From Pseudomonadota bacterium (GTDB lineage: Bacteria > Pseudomonadota > Alphaproteobacteria > Acetobacterales > Acetobacteraceae), in contig JAJZVV010000012.1 in NCBI GenBank assembly GCA_021845595.1, forward strand, positions 1 through 64,000: a DNA stretch of 64,000 bases, written 5' to 3'. The position numbers and the translations under genes are program-made. Under the pieces are notes generated by a model that had not been told where the DNA came from, ran no database searches, and worked only from the letters and a program-made list of their open reading frames with translations. The number at the start of each line of letters is the position of its first letter. The first letter of the stretch is position 1. This document shows, piece by piece, positions 36,036-46,639 of this stretch.

Positions 36036-37013
36036 TCAGGCGTCGTCGCCGTGCCACTCCTTGAACCAGGCGACGAAGCGGGCGATGCCGGTGGCCAGCG
36101 GCGTTGCCGGCGCGTAGCCGGTCAGGGCCGCGAGCCGATCCACGGACGCGAAGGTTTCGATGACCTCGGTGCGCGGGCGCTCGGCGTGGCGGATCACCGC
36201 GCGACGCCCGAGCCCCTGTTCGAGCAGCGCGATCAGCGTGCCGACGGCCTCGCTCTGGTGGTTGCCGATATTCAGCACCCGCGCGCCTTCACCGCTGGCC
36301 GGCGGACGGTCGAGACAGGCCAGCACACCGGCGGTGATGTCGTCGACATAGGTGAAATCGCGCTTCAGCCGCCCTTCGTCGAAAACCGTGATCGGTTCGC
36401 CGCGAACGATGGCGCGGGCGAAGCTGTAATAAGCCATGTCCGGCCGGCCCCAGGGGCCGTAGACGGTGAAGAAGCGCAGCCCCGTCAGCGGCAGGCCGAA
36501 CAGATGCGCGTAGGAATGGCTCATCAGCTCGTCGGACCGCTTGGTCGCGGCGTAGAGCGAAACCGGCGTGTCCGCACGCTCGCTTTCGGCGAACGGCACG
36601 ACGGAGTCGGCGCCATAGACCGAGGACGAGCTGGCATAGACCATATGGCGCAGCCCCTGCATGCGCCGCGCCGCTTCGAGCATGACCAGATGGCCCATGA
36701 CGTTCGACGAGACGTAGGCGTAGGGGTTGACCAGCGAATAGCGAACGCCTGCCTGGGCAGCGAGATGGACGATGCGGTCGATCTCCGGGTGCGCCGCCGT
36801 CACCGCTTCGACCGCTGCGGCGTCGGCGATATCGACCCGTTCGAAATGGAAGCCGGCGTGCTCGGCCAGCCGTGCGAGCCGCGCCGTCTTGAGACGGACA
36901 TCGTAATAGTCGTTGAGATTGTCGAGCCCGATGACCCGTTCGCCACGGGCGATCAGGGCGGCGGCGACGTGCGAGCCGATGAACCCGGCCGCGCCGGTGA
37001 GCAGGACCGTCAT
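36036..37013 (-). CDS. NAD-dependent sugar epimerase (UDP-glucuronate 4-epimerase-like)
   Basis: 325 residues of the extended SDR fold. The N-terminus LLTGAAGFIGSHVAAALIARG binds NAD. The segment LDNLNDYYDVRLKTARL is the signature of UDP-glucuronate 4-epimerases. The catalytic SSSSVYG and YAATKRSDE (YxxxK) are intact, and DFTYVDDIT follows. It probably supplies UDP-galacturonate for polysaccharide or LPS. Its ATG (37011-37013) lies four bases from the gmhA stop, so they form one operon. Confidence 0.9.
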   Translation of the reverse strand: MTVLLTGAAGFIGSHVAAALIARGERVIGLDNLNDYYDVRLKTARLARLAEHAGFHFERVDIADAAAVEAVTAAHPEIDRIVHLAAQAGVRYSLVNPYAYVSSNVMGHLVMLEAARRMQGLRHMVYASSSSVYGADSVVPFAESERADTPVSLYAATKRSDELMSHSYAHLFGLPLTGLRFFTVYGPWGRPDMAYYSFARAIVRGEPITVFDEGRLKRDFTYVDDITAGVLACLDRPPASGEGARVLNIGNHQSEAVGTLIALLEQGLGRRAVIRHAERPRTEVIETFASVDRLAALTGYAPATPLATGIARFVAWFKEWHGDDA

Positions 37014-37017
37014 CGGC

Positions 37018-37611
37018 TCAGCCCGGCGCCGCGGCGAGCAGCCGGTCCTCGAGCAGTTCCATCAGCGCGTGGCCGAGCGCGATGTGGCTCTCCTGGATGC
37101 GCGCGGTCTCCGTCGATGGCACCAGCAGCGCCACGTCGCACTGCGCAAGCGCCGGTTCGCCGCTGCTGCCGAGCAGGCCGATGGTGCCGATGCCGAGCTC
37201 GCGTGCCGCGGCGAGCGCGCGCACCACGTTCGGAGAGCGGCCCGAGGTGGTGATGCCGATGAGCACGTCGCCCTTGCGGCCGAGGCCGCGCAGCGGGCGC
37301 TCGAACACCGTATCGAAGCCGTAATCGTTGCCGCCCGCCGTCAGTGCCGAGGTATCGAGCGCGAGCGACAGCGCCGGCCAGGCATCGCGGTTCACCTTGG
37401 GGCGCAAGCGCACGACGAGTTCGGCGGCGAGATGCTGCGCATCCGCCGCCGAGCCGCCATTGCCGCACAGCATCAGCTTGCCGCCGGCGCGCAGGCTCGC
37501 CTCGCAGAGATCGACCGCCCGCACCAGCGGGTCGGCCAGATCCTCGGCGATGCGCTGCTTGAGTTCGGCGGAGCGGCGCATCATCGCCGCGAAGCGTGTG
37601 CGCTCGTCCAT
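37018..37611 (-). CDS. gmhA: Sedoheptulose-7-phosphate isomerase-like SIS protein GmhA
   Basis: 197 residues with a SIS domain. KLMLCGNGGSAADAQHLAAELVVR near residue 45 and IGITTSGRSPNVVRAL near 115 are GmhA motifs, and LDTSALTAGGNDYGFD is also conserved. It makes D-glycero-D-manno-heptose-7-phosphate, the first step to LPS heptose. The other heptose genes are not nearby. The ATG is one base after the ahcY stop codon, implying translational coupling. Confidence 0.92.
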   Translation of the reverse strand: MDERTRFAAMMRRSAELKQRIAEDLADPLVRAVDLCEASLRAGGKLMLCGNGGSAADAQHLAAELVVRLRPKVNRDAWPALSLALDTSALTAGGNDYGFDTVFERPLRGLGRKGDVLIGITTSGRSPNVVRALAAARELGIGTIGLLGSSGEPALAQCDVALLVPSTETARIQESHIALGHALMELLEDRLLAAAPG

Positions 37612-37612
37612 G

Positions 37613-38908
37613 TCAGTAGCGGTAGAGATCGTGTTTGAACGGGCCGCTGTCCGGCACGCCGATATAATCGGACTGCGCCGCGGTCAGCCGGGTGAGCGTG
37701 GCGCCGACCTTGGCCAGGTGCAGCGCCGCCACCTTCTCGTCGAGCCGCTTCGGCAGCGTATAGACGCGCCGCTGGTAATGGCCGGGCGGTACTGTCCATA
37801 GCTCGATCTGGGCCAGCACCTGGTTGCAGAAGCTGGCGCTCATCACGAAGCTGGGATGGCCGGTGGCGTTGCCGAGATTGACCAGCCGTCCTTCGGACAG
37901 CACGACGAGGCGCTTGCCATCGGGGAAGACGACCTCGTCCACCTGCGGCTTGACGTTCTCCCAGCGGTAGTTGCGCAGCGCCTCGATCTGGATCTCGGAG
38001 TCGAAATGGCCAATATTGCAGACGATGGCGCGGTGCTTCATCGCCCGCATGTGGTCGATGGTGATGACATCGATGTTGCCGGTGGCGGTGACGAAAATAT
38101 CGCCGCGCGGCGCGGCCTGCTCCATCGTCACCACTTCGTAGCCTTCCATCGCCGCCTGCAGCGCGCAGATCGGGTCGATTTCGGTGACGAGGACGCGGCA
38201 GCCCGCCTGCTTCAGGCTCGCTGCCGAGCCCTTGCCGACATCGCCGAACCCGGCGACGACGGCGACCTTGCCGGCCATCATCACATCGGTGCCGCGGCGG
38301 ATACCGTCGACGAGGGATTCGCGGCAGCCGTAGAGATTGTCGAATTTCGACTTGGTGACGCTGTCATTGACGTTGATCGCCGGCACCAGCAGCTTGCCGT
38401 CGCGCTCCATCTCGCGCAGGCGGTGCACGCCGGTGGTGGTTTCCTCCGACAGGCCGCGCACATCGGCGAGCATGGCCGGGTATTTCTCGTGCATCAGCTT
38501 GGTCAGGTCGCCGCCGTCGTCGAGGATCATGTTCGGCGTCCACCCGTCCGGCCCGCGCACCGTCTGTTCGATGCACCACCAGAACTCGTCCTCGGCCATG
38601 CCCTTCCAGGCAAAGACGGGCACGCCGGCGGCGGCGATGGCGGCAGCGGCGTGGTCCTGGGTGGAGAAGATGTTGCACGACGACCAGCGCACCGAGGCGC
38701 CGAGCGCCTGCAGCGTCTCGATCAGCACCGCGGTCTGGATCGTCATGTGCAGGCAGCCGGCGATGCGCGCGCCCTTGAGCGGCTTGGAGGCGCCGAACTC
38801 GGCGCGCACCGCCATCAGGCCGGGCATCTCGTCCTCGGCGAGGGAGATTTCCTTGCGGCCCCAGTCGGCCAGCGCGATGTCCTTAACCTTGTAGTCGGCG
38901 TCCGGCAT
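37613..38908 (-). CDS. ahcY: S-adenosylhomocysteinase
   Basis: 431 residues, NAD-dependent. It hydrolyses S-adenosylhomocysteine to adenosine and homocysteine, recycling the methyl cycle. It starts [22 protein letters not shown]; the NAD-binding block is [16 protein letters not shown], and [11 protein letters not shown] and NINDS-equivalent [14 protein letters not shown] are intact. The C-terminus ends HDLYRY, the family ending. AGGAG lies six bases upstream of the ATG. A GC hairpin precedes it, and no SAH riboswitch consensus was recognised. Confidence 0.98.
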   Translation of the reverse strand: MPDADYKVKDIALADWGRKEISLAEDEMPGLMAVRAEFGASKPLKGARIAGCLHMTIQTAVLIETLQALGASVRWSSCNIFSTQDHAAAAIAAAGVPVFAWKGMAEDEFWWCIEQTVRGPDGWTPNMILDDGGDLTKLMHEKYPAMLADVRGLSEETTTGVHRLREMERDGKLLVPAINVNDSVTKSKFDNLYGCRESLVDGIRRGTDVMMAGKVAVVAGFGDVGKGSAASLKQAGCRVLVTEIDPICALQAAMEGYEVVTMEQAAPRGDIFVTATGNIDVITIDHMRAMKHRAIVCNIGHFDSEIQIEALRNYRWENVKPQVDEVVFPDGKRLVVLSEGRLVNLGNATGHPSFVMSASFCNQVLAQIELWTVPPGHYQRRVYTLPKRLDEKVAALHLAKVGATLTRLTAAQSDYIGVPDSGPFKHDLYRY

Positions 38909-38981
38909 TCTCTGCTCCTCGTGGCCGGGAGACCGGCTCCGGCCAGCCTCTCCGAAAACGGTTACTGGAAGGTTCGCGGGC

Positions 38982-39002
38982 CCGCGGCGGCAGGCGCCGC
39001 GG
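38982..39002 (-). terminator. Hairpin directly after rho
   Basis: CCGCGGCG and CGCCGCGG make a perfect 8-bp stem with a 5-base loop, abutting the rho stop codon (39003-39005). No T-run follows. It is a likely 3'-end structure between rho and ahcY. Confidence 0.45.
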
Positions 39003-40277
<1,275 letters not shown>

Positions 40278-40427
40278 GGGAGCGCCTCGAAGCGAGCCAG
40301 GAGATGCGGGGCCGGTCGGTGGGAAGGGGCGGGCAGGGTGCCGGCCGCCGGCGTCTTGGCCAGGGAATGCCCGGGGTGGGGGAAGGGGAGCGGGTCAGCC
40401 ACGCAGGCCAAGCCCGTACGGCAGCGG

Positions 40428-40456
40428 AGGCTAGTGAGACCGGCCACCGTCGTCAA
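40428..40456 (-). promoter_or_regulatory. Sigma-70-type promoter of rho
   Basis: Minus-strand TTGACG (40456-40451), a 17-base spacer, then TAGCCT (40433-40428). The -35 is five of six to consensus and the spacer ideal. The leader to the rho ATG would be about 145 bases and includes C-rich stretches. The region 40278-40540 holds no gene. Confidence 0.45.
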
Positions 40457-40540
40457 CCGCTCACATAACGCGATGTTCGGTTCGTTTCAAGATGCCCATC
40501 GCTCGGGATTCCTGCCGCCGCCGCGCCCGCCGCCGAGCCA

Positions 40541-41422
40541 TCACAGCAGCCGTTCCTTGCGCAGACTGACCCAGCGCCCGTTGCCGACGATGACATGATC
40601 GTGGACGGTGATGGCGAACACGGCGGCGGCTTCGCTGATCTCGCCGGTCATGTCGATATCCTCGCGCGACGGCGTGGGGTCGCCGCTCGGATGGTTGTGG
40701 ACCAGGATCAGGGCAGTGGCGTTCACCTCCAGCGCCCGCTTCACCACCTCGCGGGGGTAGACCGGAGTATGGTTCACCGTGCCCCGCGCGTGCGCCTCGT
40801 CCGCGAGGAGGCGGTTGCGGTTGTCCAGGAACAGCACGCGGAAATGTTCCACCGGTTCGCGGGCGAGCACGACGGTGAGATAGTCCATCAGCCGATCCCA
40901 GTTGCCCAGCACGGGCCGGTCGACGATCTCGGATTGGGCGAGTCGCACCGACGCGGCCTGAACCAGCTTCATCGCGGCGACGCCGTGCATGTTCAGCCCG
41001 GGAACCTCGAACAACTGCTCGGATGGCGCGGTCAAGGCCAGGCCGAAGCTGCCGAATCGGTTGATCAGCGCCTTCGCCAGCGGCTTGGTGTCGCCCCGCG
41101 GCTGGGCGAAATAGAGCAGCATTTCCAGCAGTTCATAGTCGGCCAGCGCGCCGGGGCCACGGGCGAGGAGCTTCTCGCGCATGCGGGCGCGGTGGCCGTG
41201 CGGCCCGGTGGAGGGGAAGGGCAGCGAATCGGACGCCTCGCGCTCGCCGCTCGACGGCGGCGGGGGCGACGGCGCGTAGCTCGCCTTGATCTCCGCATCC
41301 CGCGCCAGCGGCGGGCCCGCCTCGCCTTCGGCGAAGCCCGGCGGGCGCCCCAGGTTCGGGCGGGCAAACTCCGGGCGCTTCCTATCCGAAGCGGCGGGCC
41401 GGATGAGTTTGGACAACCACAA
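40541..41422 (-). CDS. radC: RadC-family JAB/MPN protein
   Basis: 293 residues. The N-terminal 80 are variable and Pro-rich; ARMREKLLARGPGALADYELLEMLLYFAQPRGDTKPLAKALI is the HhH-like UPF0758 domain. The JAMM metal site is LILVHNHPSGDPTPSREDIDMT (HxHx7SxxD). DNA repair was the historic claim; the function is not established. The start is a TTG (41420-41422) with AGGA about ten bases upstream; a start near residue 81 is possible. Confidence 0.88.
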   Translation of the reverse strand: MWLSKLIRPAASDRKRPEFARPNLGRPPGFAEGEAGPPLARDAEIKASYAPSPPPPSSGEREASDSLPFPSTGPHGHRARMREKLLARGPGALADYELLEMLLYFAQPRGDTKPLAKALINRFGSFGLALTAPSEQLFEVPGLNMHGVAAMKLVQAASVRLAQSEIVDRPVLGNWDRLMDYLTVVLAREPVEHFRVLFLDNRNRLLADEAHARGTVNHTPVYPREVVKRALEVNATALILVHNHPSGDPTPSREDIDMTGEISEAAAVFAITVHDHVIVGNGRWVSLRKERLL

Positions 41423-41520
41423 GGGGATGAATTCCTGTCATCATCCCGCTTAGGTTGCCATACTATCGCATTACGGGAAAGAACTTTGGTAGTTTCCCCG
41501 CAGGCGTGTGTTCTGCCTGC

Positions 41521-42699
41521 CTACGAACGGTTGCGGCCGCTGACCCAGGCCTCGCGGTAGAGGGCGACGATCTCGCCCGCCTCGGGCACGCGCGGATTGT
41601 TCCCCGGGCTGCCCGAGGCCAGCGCCTGCTCGGCCATCAGCGTGAGCTTGCCGGTCCAGGCCGCTTCGTCGATGCCGAACTCGCCGGGGCTCGGCACCGC
41701 CAGGTCCCGGTTCAGCGACTCGAGCTCCGTCGCCAGCCGCTCGCAGGCCGTCTCGTCATCGTCCGTCGCGCCGGCGAAGCCCATCGCGCGCGCCGCGGCG
41801 GCGTAGCGCGCCGGCGCTGCCTCCAGCCCGTAGCGCGTCACCGCCGGCAGCAGCATCGCGTTCGACAGGCCGTGCGGCACATGGAAATGCGCCCCGATCG
41901 GCCGCGACATGCCATGCACCAGGGCAACGGAGCTGTTGGAGAAGGCGACGCCGGCCAGCGTCGCCCCCATCATCATCGCCTCGCGCGCGGGCGCGTTGGT
42001 GGGTTCGCGATAGACCGTGCGCAGATTGGGGCCGATCAGCCGCATCGCCGCCAGCGCCTGCGCATCCGAATAAGGATTGGCGCGGCGCGAGACATAGGCC
42101 TCCAGCGCGTGGGTCAGGCTGTCGATGCCGGTATCGGCAGTGGTGCGCGGCGGCACGCTCAAGGTGAGCTGGTAATCGACGAGCGCCGCCAGTGGCAGCG
42201 CGGCGAACCCGGCGATGAGCATTTTCTCGTCGCGCTCGGTGTCGGTGATGACGGTGAAGCGCGTCGCCTCGCTGCCGGTGCCTGCCGTGGTCGGGATGGC
42301 GATGATCGGCAGCGCGGCGAGATCGGCCTGCACCGGCACCTTGTAGTCGCGCATTTTCCCGCCGCCGGCGGCGAGGATGGCCATCGCTTTGGCGGTGTCG
42401 ATCGGCGAGCCGCCGCCGAAGCCGATCAGACAGTCGAACGGGCCGGACTTCAGCCGCTGCACCCCGGCCTCGATGACGGTATCGACCGGCTCGGGCACGG
42501 TGTCGCTGAAGGTTTCGGCGGCGATGCCGGCGGCGGCGAGCGGGTCGAGGCAGCGGCGAACCAGGCCGGACGAGACCATGAACGGGTCGGTCACCACCAG
42601 CGGCCGGCGCAGGCCGAAGGTGGCCAGCACGGCGGCGATGTCGCCGACGCTACCGCCGCCGATGCGCAGCAGGCGCGGCGAGACGAGGTTGAAGCTCAT
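41521..42699 (-). CDS. Iron-containing alcohol dehydrogenase
   Basis: 392 residues of the group III ADH family. The NAD site is GFGGGSPIDTAKAMAILA near residue 95, and PTTAGTGSEATRFTVI follows. Metal-binding histidines are in GIDSLTHALEAYVS and VHGMSRPIGAHFHVPHG. It reduces or oxidises short alcohols/aldehydes with NAD; the substrate is unspecified. GGGAGG precedes the ATG. The alpha/beta hydrolase and TPP enzyme upstream are on the same strand with short gaps, so it may be the last gene of a three-gene operon. Confidence 0.93.
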   Translation of the reverse strand: MSFNLVSPRLLRIGGGSVGDIAAVLATFGLRRPLVVTDPFMVSSGLVRRCLDPLAAAGIAAETFSDTVPEPVDTVIEAGVQRLKSGPFDCLIGFGGGSPIDTAKAMAILAAGGGKMRDYKVPVQADLAALPIIAIPTTAGTGSEATRFTVITDTERDEKMLIAGFAALPLAALVDYQLTLSVPPRTTADTGIDSLTHALEAYVSRRANPYSDAQALAAMRLIGPNLRTVYREPTNAPAREAMMMGATLAGVAFSNSSVALVHGMSRPIGAHFHVPHGLSNAMLLPAVTRYGLEAAPARYAAAARAMGFAGATDDDETACERLATELESLNRDLAVPSPGEFGIDEAAWTGKLTLMAEQALASGSPGNNPRVPEAGEIVALYREAWVSGRNRS

Positions 42700-42750
42700 G
42701 GTTTCCTCCCGTTCGGCGCCCCGGCCCGGCCCGCCGCGCGGCCTGGGCGC

Positions 42751-43824
42751 TCAGGGCCGGGCGGCGAGGAACTCGGCGAGGTAATGCCCCCAAAGCTCGG
42801 GATGCGCCAGCCCCTGGTGTCCCCAGCCGCCCGGCGCGGGTACGAGCACGAACCGCCCGTGCGCGATCCGGCGCATCGCCGGCTGCATCACGCCGAGCTC
42901 GTTCGGGTTGACCAGGTCGTCGGCGAAATTGATCGCCAGCAGCGGAGCGCGGATGCGCTCGAGATCGGGCCACGGATTGTAGCCGGCGGAACTGTCGAGT
43001 GCGTAGAGCACGTCGTCCGGCTTCATCTGCTCGAAGCGGTGCAGCAGGTCGGCTTCCATGGCCGTGGCCGCCTCGCGCGTCTGCGCGCTCTCCTGCAGCC
43101 GCTCGGCGTTGCCGGTCATTACCGCAAACGCGATGGCGGCGGTGTGCGCCCATTGCGTCGGCGGATGGCCGCGATCGTAGGCGCCGTCGTGCCAGTCCGG
43201 ATCGTCGCGGATCGCCTGCATCACCGCGGCGCGCCAGAGCATGTTGCGGCCACTGACCGGCACCGGCATCGCGCCCATCGGCACCACCGCATCCATCATG
43301 TCCGGGAAGCGCTCGGCCCAGAGCCAGGCCTGCATGCCGCCCATCGAGGTGCCGAGGACCAGGCGCAGATGGTCGATGCCGAGCGCCTCGTGCAGCAGCC
43401 GCCGCTGCAGCTCGACCTGATCGGCGTAGGTATAGTGCGGAAATCGCCCGCCGAGCCCGTCCGAGGGCTTCGACGACAGACCGGCGCCGATGCCGTCGGG
43501 GACGACGAGAAAATATCGCGACCGGTCGAGCGGCTGGCCGGCGCCGAACATGGCGTCGGCGAAACCTGGCAGCAGGAAGTTGCGCGCCTCGCCGGTGGTG
43601 CCGTGCAGCAGCAGCACGGCGTTGACGATGCGCCCCGCCCCGTCGCGCTGCGCGGTGCCGAAGGTCAGATAATGCAGATGCAGGCGCGGCATGGTCTCGC
43701 CGTCACCGAGGCGGACATCGGCGAGGTCCAGCGTGCCCTCCAGCGGTGCCGGCGCCGACGGCTTGGGCGCCGCCACGGCGGGCAGCGCCGCCAGCAGCAG
43801 CGCGAGGAGCAGGGCGAACCGCAC
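42751..43824 (-). CDS. Secreted alpha/beta hydrolase (homoserine-acetyltransferase-like)
   Basis: 357 residues. A signal peptide (MRFALLLALLLAALPAVAA) sends it to the periplasm. The nucleophile elbow is VLGTSMGGMQAWLWAE near residue 160, and the acid/histidine are probably in INFADDLVNP and GGWGHQGLAHPELWG. The LHYLTFGTAQRDG start and nucleophile context resemble MetX-like acyltransferases/hydrolases, but export argues against methionine synthesis. The GTG start lies two bases past the TPP-enzyme stop. Confidence 0.82.
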   Translation of the reverse strand: MRFALLLALLLAALPAVAAPKPSAPAPLEGTLDLADVRLGDGETMPRLHLHYLTFGTAQRDGAGRIVNAVLLLHGTTGEARNFLLPGFADAMFGAGQPLDRSRYFLVVPDGIGAGLSSKPSDGLGGRFPHYTYADQVELQRRLLHEALGIDHLRLVLGTSMGGMQAWLWAERFPDMMDAVVPMGAMPVPVSGRNMLWRAAVMQAIRDDPDWHDGAYDRGHPPTQWAHTAAIAFAVMTGNAERLQESAQTREAATAMEADLLHRFEQMKPDDVLYALDSSAGYNPWPDLERIRAPLLAINFADDLVNPNELGVMQPAMRRIAHGRFVLVPAPGGWGHQGLAHPELWGHYLAEFLAARP

Positions 43825-43826
43825 GC

Positions 43827-45611
43827 TCAGCGTCCCTTCGGTGCCGGCTTGGCCGCCGCCTTGCCGCGCACCGCCGCGACCCGCTTCGGCGCCGCGCGTG
43901 CCGACCCCGGCGCTGCCTTCGGTTTGGCCGCCGCCGCGCGCAAGGCGCTGATGGTGGTGCGGGTGGTGATCTGCTCGGGGTCGGTGACGAGTTCGATCAC
44001 GGCCGGCTTGCCGCTGGCGACCGCGCGGCGGAAGGCGGGGATGAACTGCTCGGTTGTCGTCACGGTCTCGCCATGGCCGCCGAAGGCCTCGATGAACTTG
44101 GCGAAATCGGGGTTGGTCAGCGCCGTGCCGGAGACATGGCCGGGAAAATCACGCTCCTGGTGCATGCGGATGGTGCCGTACATCTGGTTGTTGAAGACGA
44201 GCACGATCGGCGCCACGCCGTGATGGAAGGCGGTGGCGAGTTCCTGGCCGGTCATGAGGAAGCCACCATCGCCGACGAACGCGACCGCCATCCGCTCGGG
44301 CCGGATCAGCTTGGCCGCGATCGCCGCCGGCACGGCGTAGCCCATGGCGCCGTTGCACGGCCCGATGAAGCGCTGGCGATCGGCGAAATTCATGAAGCGC
44401 ACCGGCCAGGTGGCGAAATTGCCGGCGTCGCAGGTCAGCACTGCCTCCTCCGGCAGCTCCGCCTGCAGCGCGTGCAGCACCTGGGCGAGATTGAGCGCGC
44501 CGGGATACGTGGGCGCGGCGCTGGTGGCCAGGCGCAGGGCGCGCAGCTCCGCTGTCCATTCCCGCCAGGCCGGCCGCGCCGGCGCCTCCAGCCCGCGCGC
44601 CGCGGCGGCGAAGCCGTCCGGCGTGGCGACGATGCCGAGGGCGGGGCGGAAGACCCGGCCGATCTCCTCCGGCTCGGGATAGACATGCACGATCGGCGTC
44701 GCGCCCGCCGGGTCGAACAGCGTGTAGCCCTGGGTCGCCGCCTCGCCGAGGCGGGTGCCGATGGCGAGCACGAGATCCGCCTCGCGCGTCTTGGCAACCA
44801 GCGCGGGATCGGAGCCGACGCCGAGATCGCCGACGAAGTTGGACAACGTGCCGTCGTAGAGCTGCTGGCGGCGGAAGGTGACGGCGACGGGCAGATCGAA
44901 ACCGACGAGGAATTCGCGGATGGCGGCGCGGCCGGCCTCGCTCCAGCCGGACCCGCCGAGCACGGCGAGCGGCTTGCGCGCGCGCGCCAGAAGTCGTTCG
45001 AGCGCGGTGATCGCGGCCGGATCCGGCTGCGCCGCGGCGACCGTCGCCGGTCCGAGATCGGCAACCTCGACGAGATTGCGCTGCATTTCCTCCGACAGCG
45101 CGATCACCACCGGCCCGGGGCGGCCGCGGGTGGCGACGTCGACGGCGTGGGCGACGATTTCGGGGATGCGCGCGGCGTCGTCGATCTGCGTCACCCATTT
45201 GGCGACGCTGCCGAACATGCGGCGATAGTCGATCTCCTGAAAACTGTCGCGGTCGGTCTCGGCGAACGGAATCTGGCCGATGAACAGCAGCAGCGGCGTG
45301 CTGTCCTGGCGCGCGATGTGCACGCCGATGGCGCCGTGGCAGGCGCCGGGCCCGCGCGTGACCATCGCCGCCGCCGGCCGGCCGGTGAGCTTGCCATAGG
45401 CCTCCGCCATATCCACCGCGCCGGCCTCGAACCGACAGGTGATCAGCGTCAGCTTGTCCCGCACCGCGTGCAGCCCGTCGAGCACGTCGAGATAGCTTTC
45501 GCCGGGGACGGCGAACACGTGGTCGATGCCCTGCGCGACGAGCGCATCCGCCAGCACGCGCCCGCCGGGGCGGGACTTGATGCGCGCCTTGCGCGCGGGC
45601 GCGATGTCCAT
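43827..45611 (-). CDS. TPP-dependent enzyme of the acetolactate-synthase superfamily
   Basis: 594 residues. The N-terminal PYR domain carries VFAVPGESYLDVLDGL (catalytic Glu in CRFEAGAVDMAEAYGKLTG). The C-terminal PP domain has the TPP motif GDGGFLMTGQELATAFHHG, with NNQMYGTIRMHQ. Substrate residues differ enough among IlvB, benzoylformate decarboxylase and Ppd types that I do not assign one. A C-terminal 45-residue Ala/Lys/Pro-rich tail is unusual and basic. It is first in the operon with the hydrolase and the iron ADH. Confidence 0.88.
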   Translation of the reverse strand: MDIAPARKARIKSRPGGRVLADALVAQGIDHVFAVPGESYLDVLDGLHAVRDKLTLITCRFEAGAVDMAEAYGKLTGRPAAAMVTRGPGACHGAIGVHIARQDSTPLLLFIGQIPFAETDRDSFQEIDYRRMFGSVAKWVTQIDDAARIPEIVAHAVDVATRGRPGPVVIALSEEMQRNLVEVADLGPATVAAAQPDPAAITALERLLARARKPLAVLGGSGWSEAGRAAIREFLVGFDLPVAVTFRRQQLYDGTLSNFVGDLGVGSDPALVAKTREADLVLAIGTRLGEAATQGYTLFDPAGATPIVHVYPEPEEIGRVFRPALGIVATPDGFAAAARGLEAPARPAWREWTAELRALRLATSAAPTYPGALNLAQVLHALQAELPEEAVLTCDAGNFATWPVRFMNFADRQRFIGPCNGAMGYAVPAAIAAKLIRPERMAVAFVGDGGFLMTGQELATAFHHGVAPIVLVFNNQMYGTIRMHQERDFPGHVSGTALTNPDFAKFIEAFGGHGETVTTTEQFIPAFRRAVASGKPAVIELVTDPEQITTRTTISALRAAAAKPKAAPGSARAAPKRVAAVRGKAAAKPAPKGR

Positions 45612-45660
45612 GGGATTTCCTCCTTGGTTGCGAGCTGGCCTGGTTGCAAGCCACCTTGGT

Positions 45661-45699
45661 TATGAGCCGGGGTTATGAGCCGGGGTTATGAGCCGGGGC
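45661..45699. repeat. Three tandem 13-bp repeats
   Basis: TATGAGCCGGGGT occurs twice exactly (45661-45673, 45674-45686) and a third time with a final C (45687-45699). The 30 bases before it (TGGTTGCGAGCTGGCC, TGGTTGCAAGCCACCT) look like decayed copies. The repeat lies in the divergent gap between the TPP-enzyme and ThiF genes. It could be a slippage product or a regulator-binding array. Confidence 0.7.
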
Positions 45700-45807
45700 G
45701 GAGCATAAGGCGCCCTCGGCGCCGGGCAATGGGCTTGGACTGCGTGGCGGGATTCCCGTTCGCGGCAGACCGGGATATGCTGCGGGCCAGTGGAGGAGCG
45801 GGTGGCC

Positions 45808-46626
45808 ATGGAAACGGGATTTGCCTATGCGGAGGCGTTCGACCGCAACATCGGCTGGCTGACGGAAGCCGAACAGGCCGCGCTGCGGGGCAGGCGCGTG
45901 GCCATCGCCGGCTGCGGTGGCGTTGGCGGAGCGCATCTCCTCGCCCTGGCCCGGCTCGGCATCGGCGCGTTCAATCTCGCCGACATGGACGTGTTCGAGT
46001 TGGCCAATTTCAACCGTCAGGTCGGCGCCACCATGGCCACGCTCGACCGGCCTAAGGTGGCGGTGATGGCGGAGATGGCGCGGCAGATTAATCCTGAACT
46101 CGACCTGCGCATTTTCGACGAGGGCGTGCAGGACGATACCGTCGATGCGTTCCTCGATGGCGCCGACCTGTTCGTGGACGGGTTCGATTTCCACGCCATC
46201 TCCATCCGCCGCCGCGTGTTCGCCGCGGCGCGCGCCCGAGGCATTCCGGCGATGACCGCCGGCCCGATCGGCCTTGGCGCCGCCTTCGTCATTTTCCGCC
46301 CCGACGGCATGAGCTTCGACGCGTATTTCGGCATGGGCGAGGACGACCAGGCGACGATGGAGGCGAAGTTCCTCGACGGGCTCGTCCCGCAGGCGTGGCA
46401 TCGCGACTATCTGATGGTACCGGAGCGGTTCGACCTCGCGCGCAAGCGCGCGCCCTCGATCGGCGCCACCTGTCTTCTCTGCGCCGGCATCGTCGGCATC
46501 ACCGCGATCAAGCTCCTGACCGGCCGCGGCGAGGTGCTGGCGGCGCCGTGGCACCATAATTTCGATCCGTTCCGCAACGCCTATCTGGTCGAACCGCGCC
46601 CCGGCGCCGGCGCGGCCCCACGCTGA
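45808..46626 (+). CDS. ThiF/MoeB/HesA-family adenylyltransferase-like protein
   Basis: 272 residues of the E1-like Rossmann fold. GRRVAIAGCGGVGGAHLLALARLGIG near residue 32 binds ATP; DMDVFELANFNRQ holds the conserved Asp and Arg. Two cysteines in CLLCAG near residue 220 might be catalytic or redox-active; no zinc CxxC pairs are seen. The partner ubiquitin-like protein is not in the window, so the activated carrier is unknown. The ATG at 45808 has GGAGGAG nine bases upstream; a GTG at 45802 is an alternative. The next gene starts 13 bp later. Confidence 0.82.
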   Translation: METGFAYAEAFDRNIGWLTEAEQAALRGRRVAIAGCGGVGGAHLLALARLGIGAFNLADMDVFELANFNRQVGATMATLDRPKVAVMAEMARQINPELDLRIFDEGVQDDTVDAFLDGADLFVDGFDFHAISIRRRVFAAARARGIPAMTAGPIGLGAAFVIFRPDGMSFDAYFGMGEDDQATMEAKFLDGLVPQAWHRDYLMVPERFDLARKRAPSIGATCLLCAGIVGITAIKLLTGRGEVLAAPWHHNFDPFRNAYLVEPRPGAGAAPR

Positions 46627-46639
46627 GGCAGAGGGAGCC

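Noticed and set aside
38909-39002. SAH riboswitch before ahcY
   Set aside because: The GGCCGG hairpin lies just before the ribosome site, but I could not recognise the conserved SAH-riboswitch core. A covariance-model search (Infernal) would settle it.
43827-45611. Calling the TPP enzyme acetolactate synthase IlvB
   Set aside because: There is no IlvN subunit nearby, and neighbours are an exported hydrolase and an iron ADH; only the superfamily is supported.
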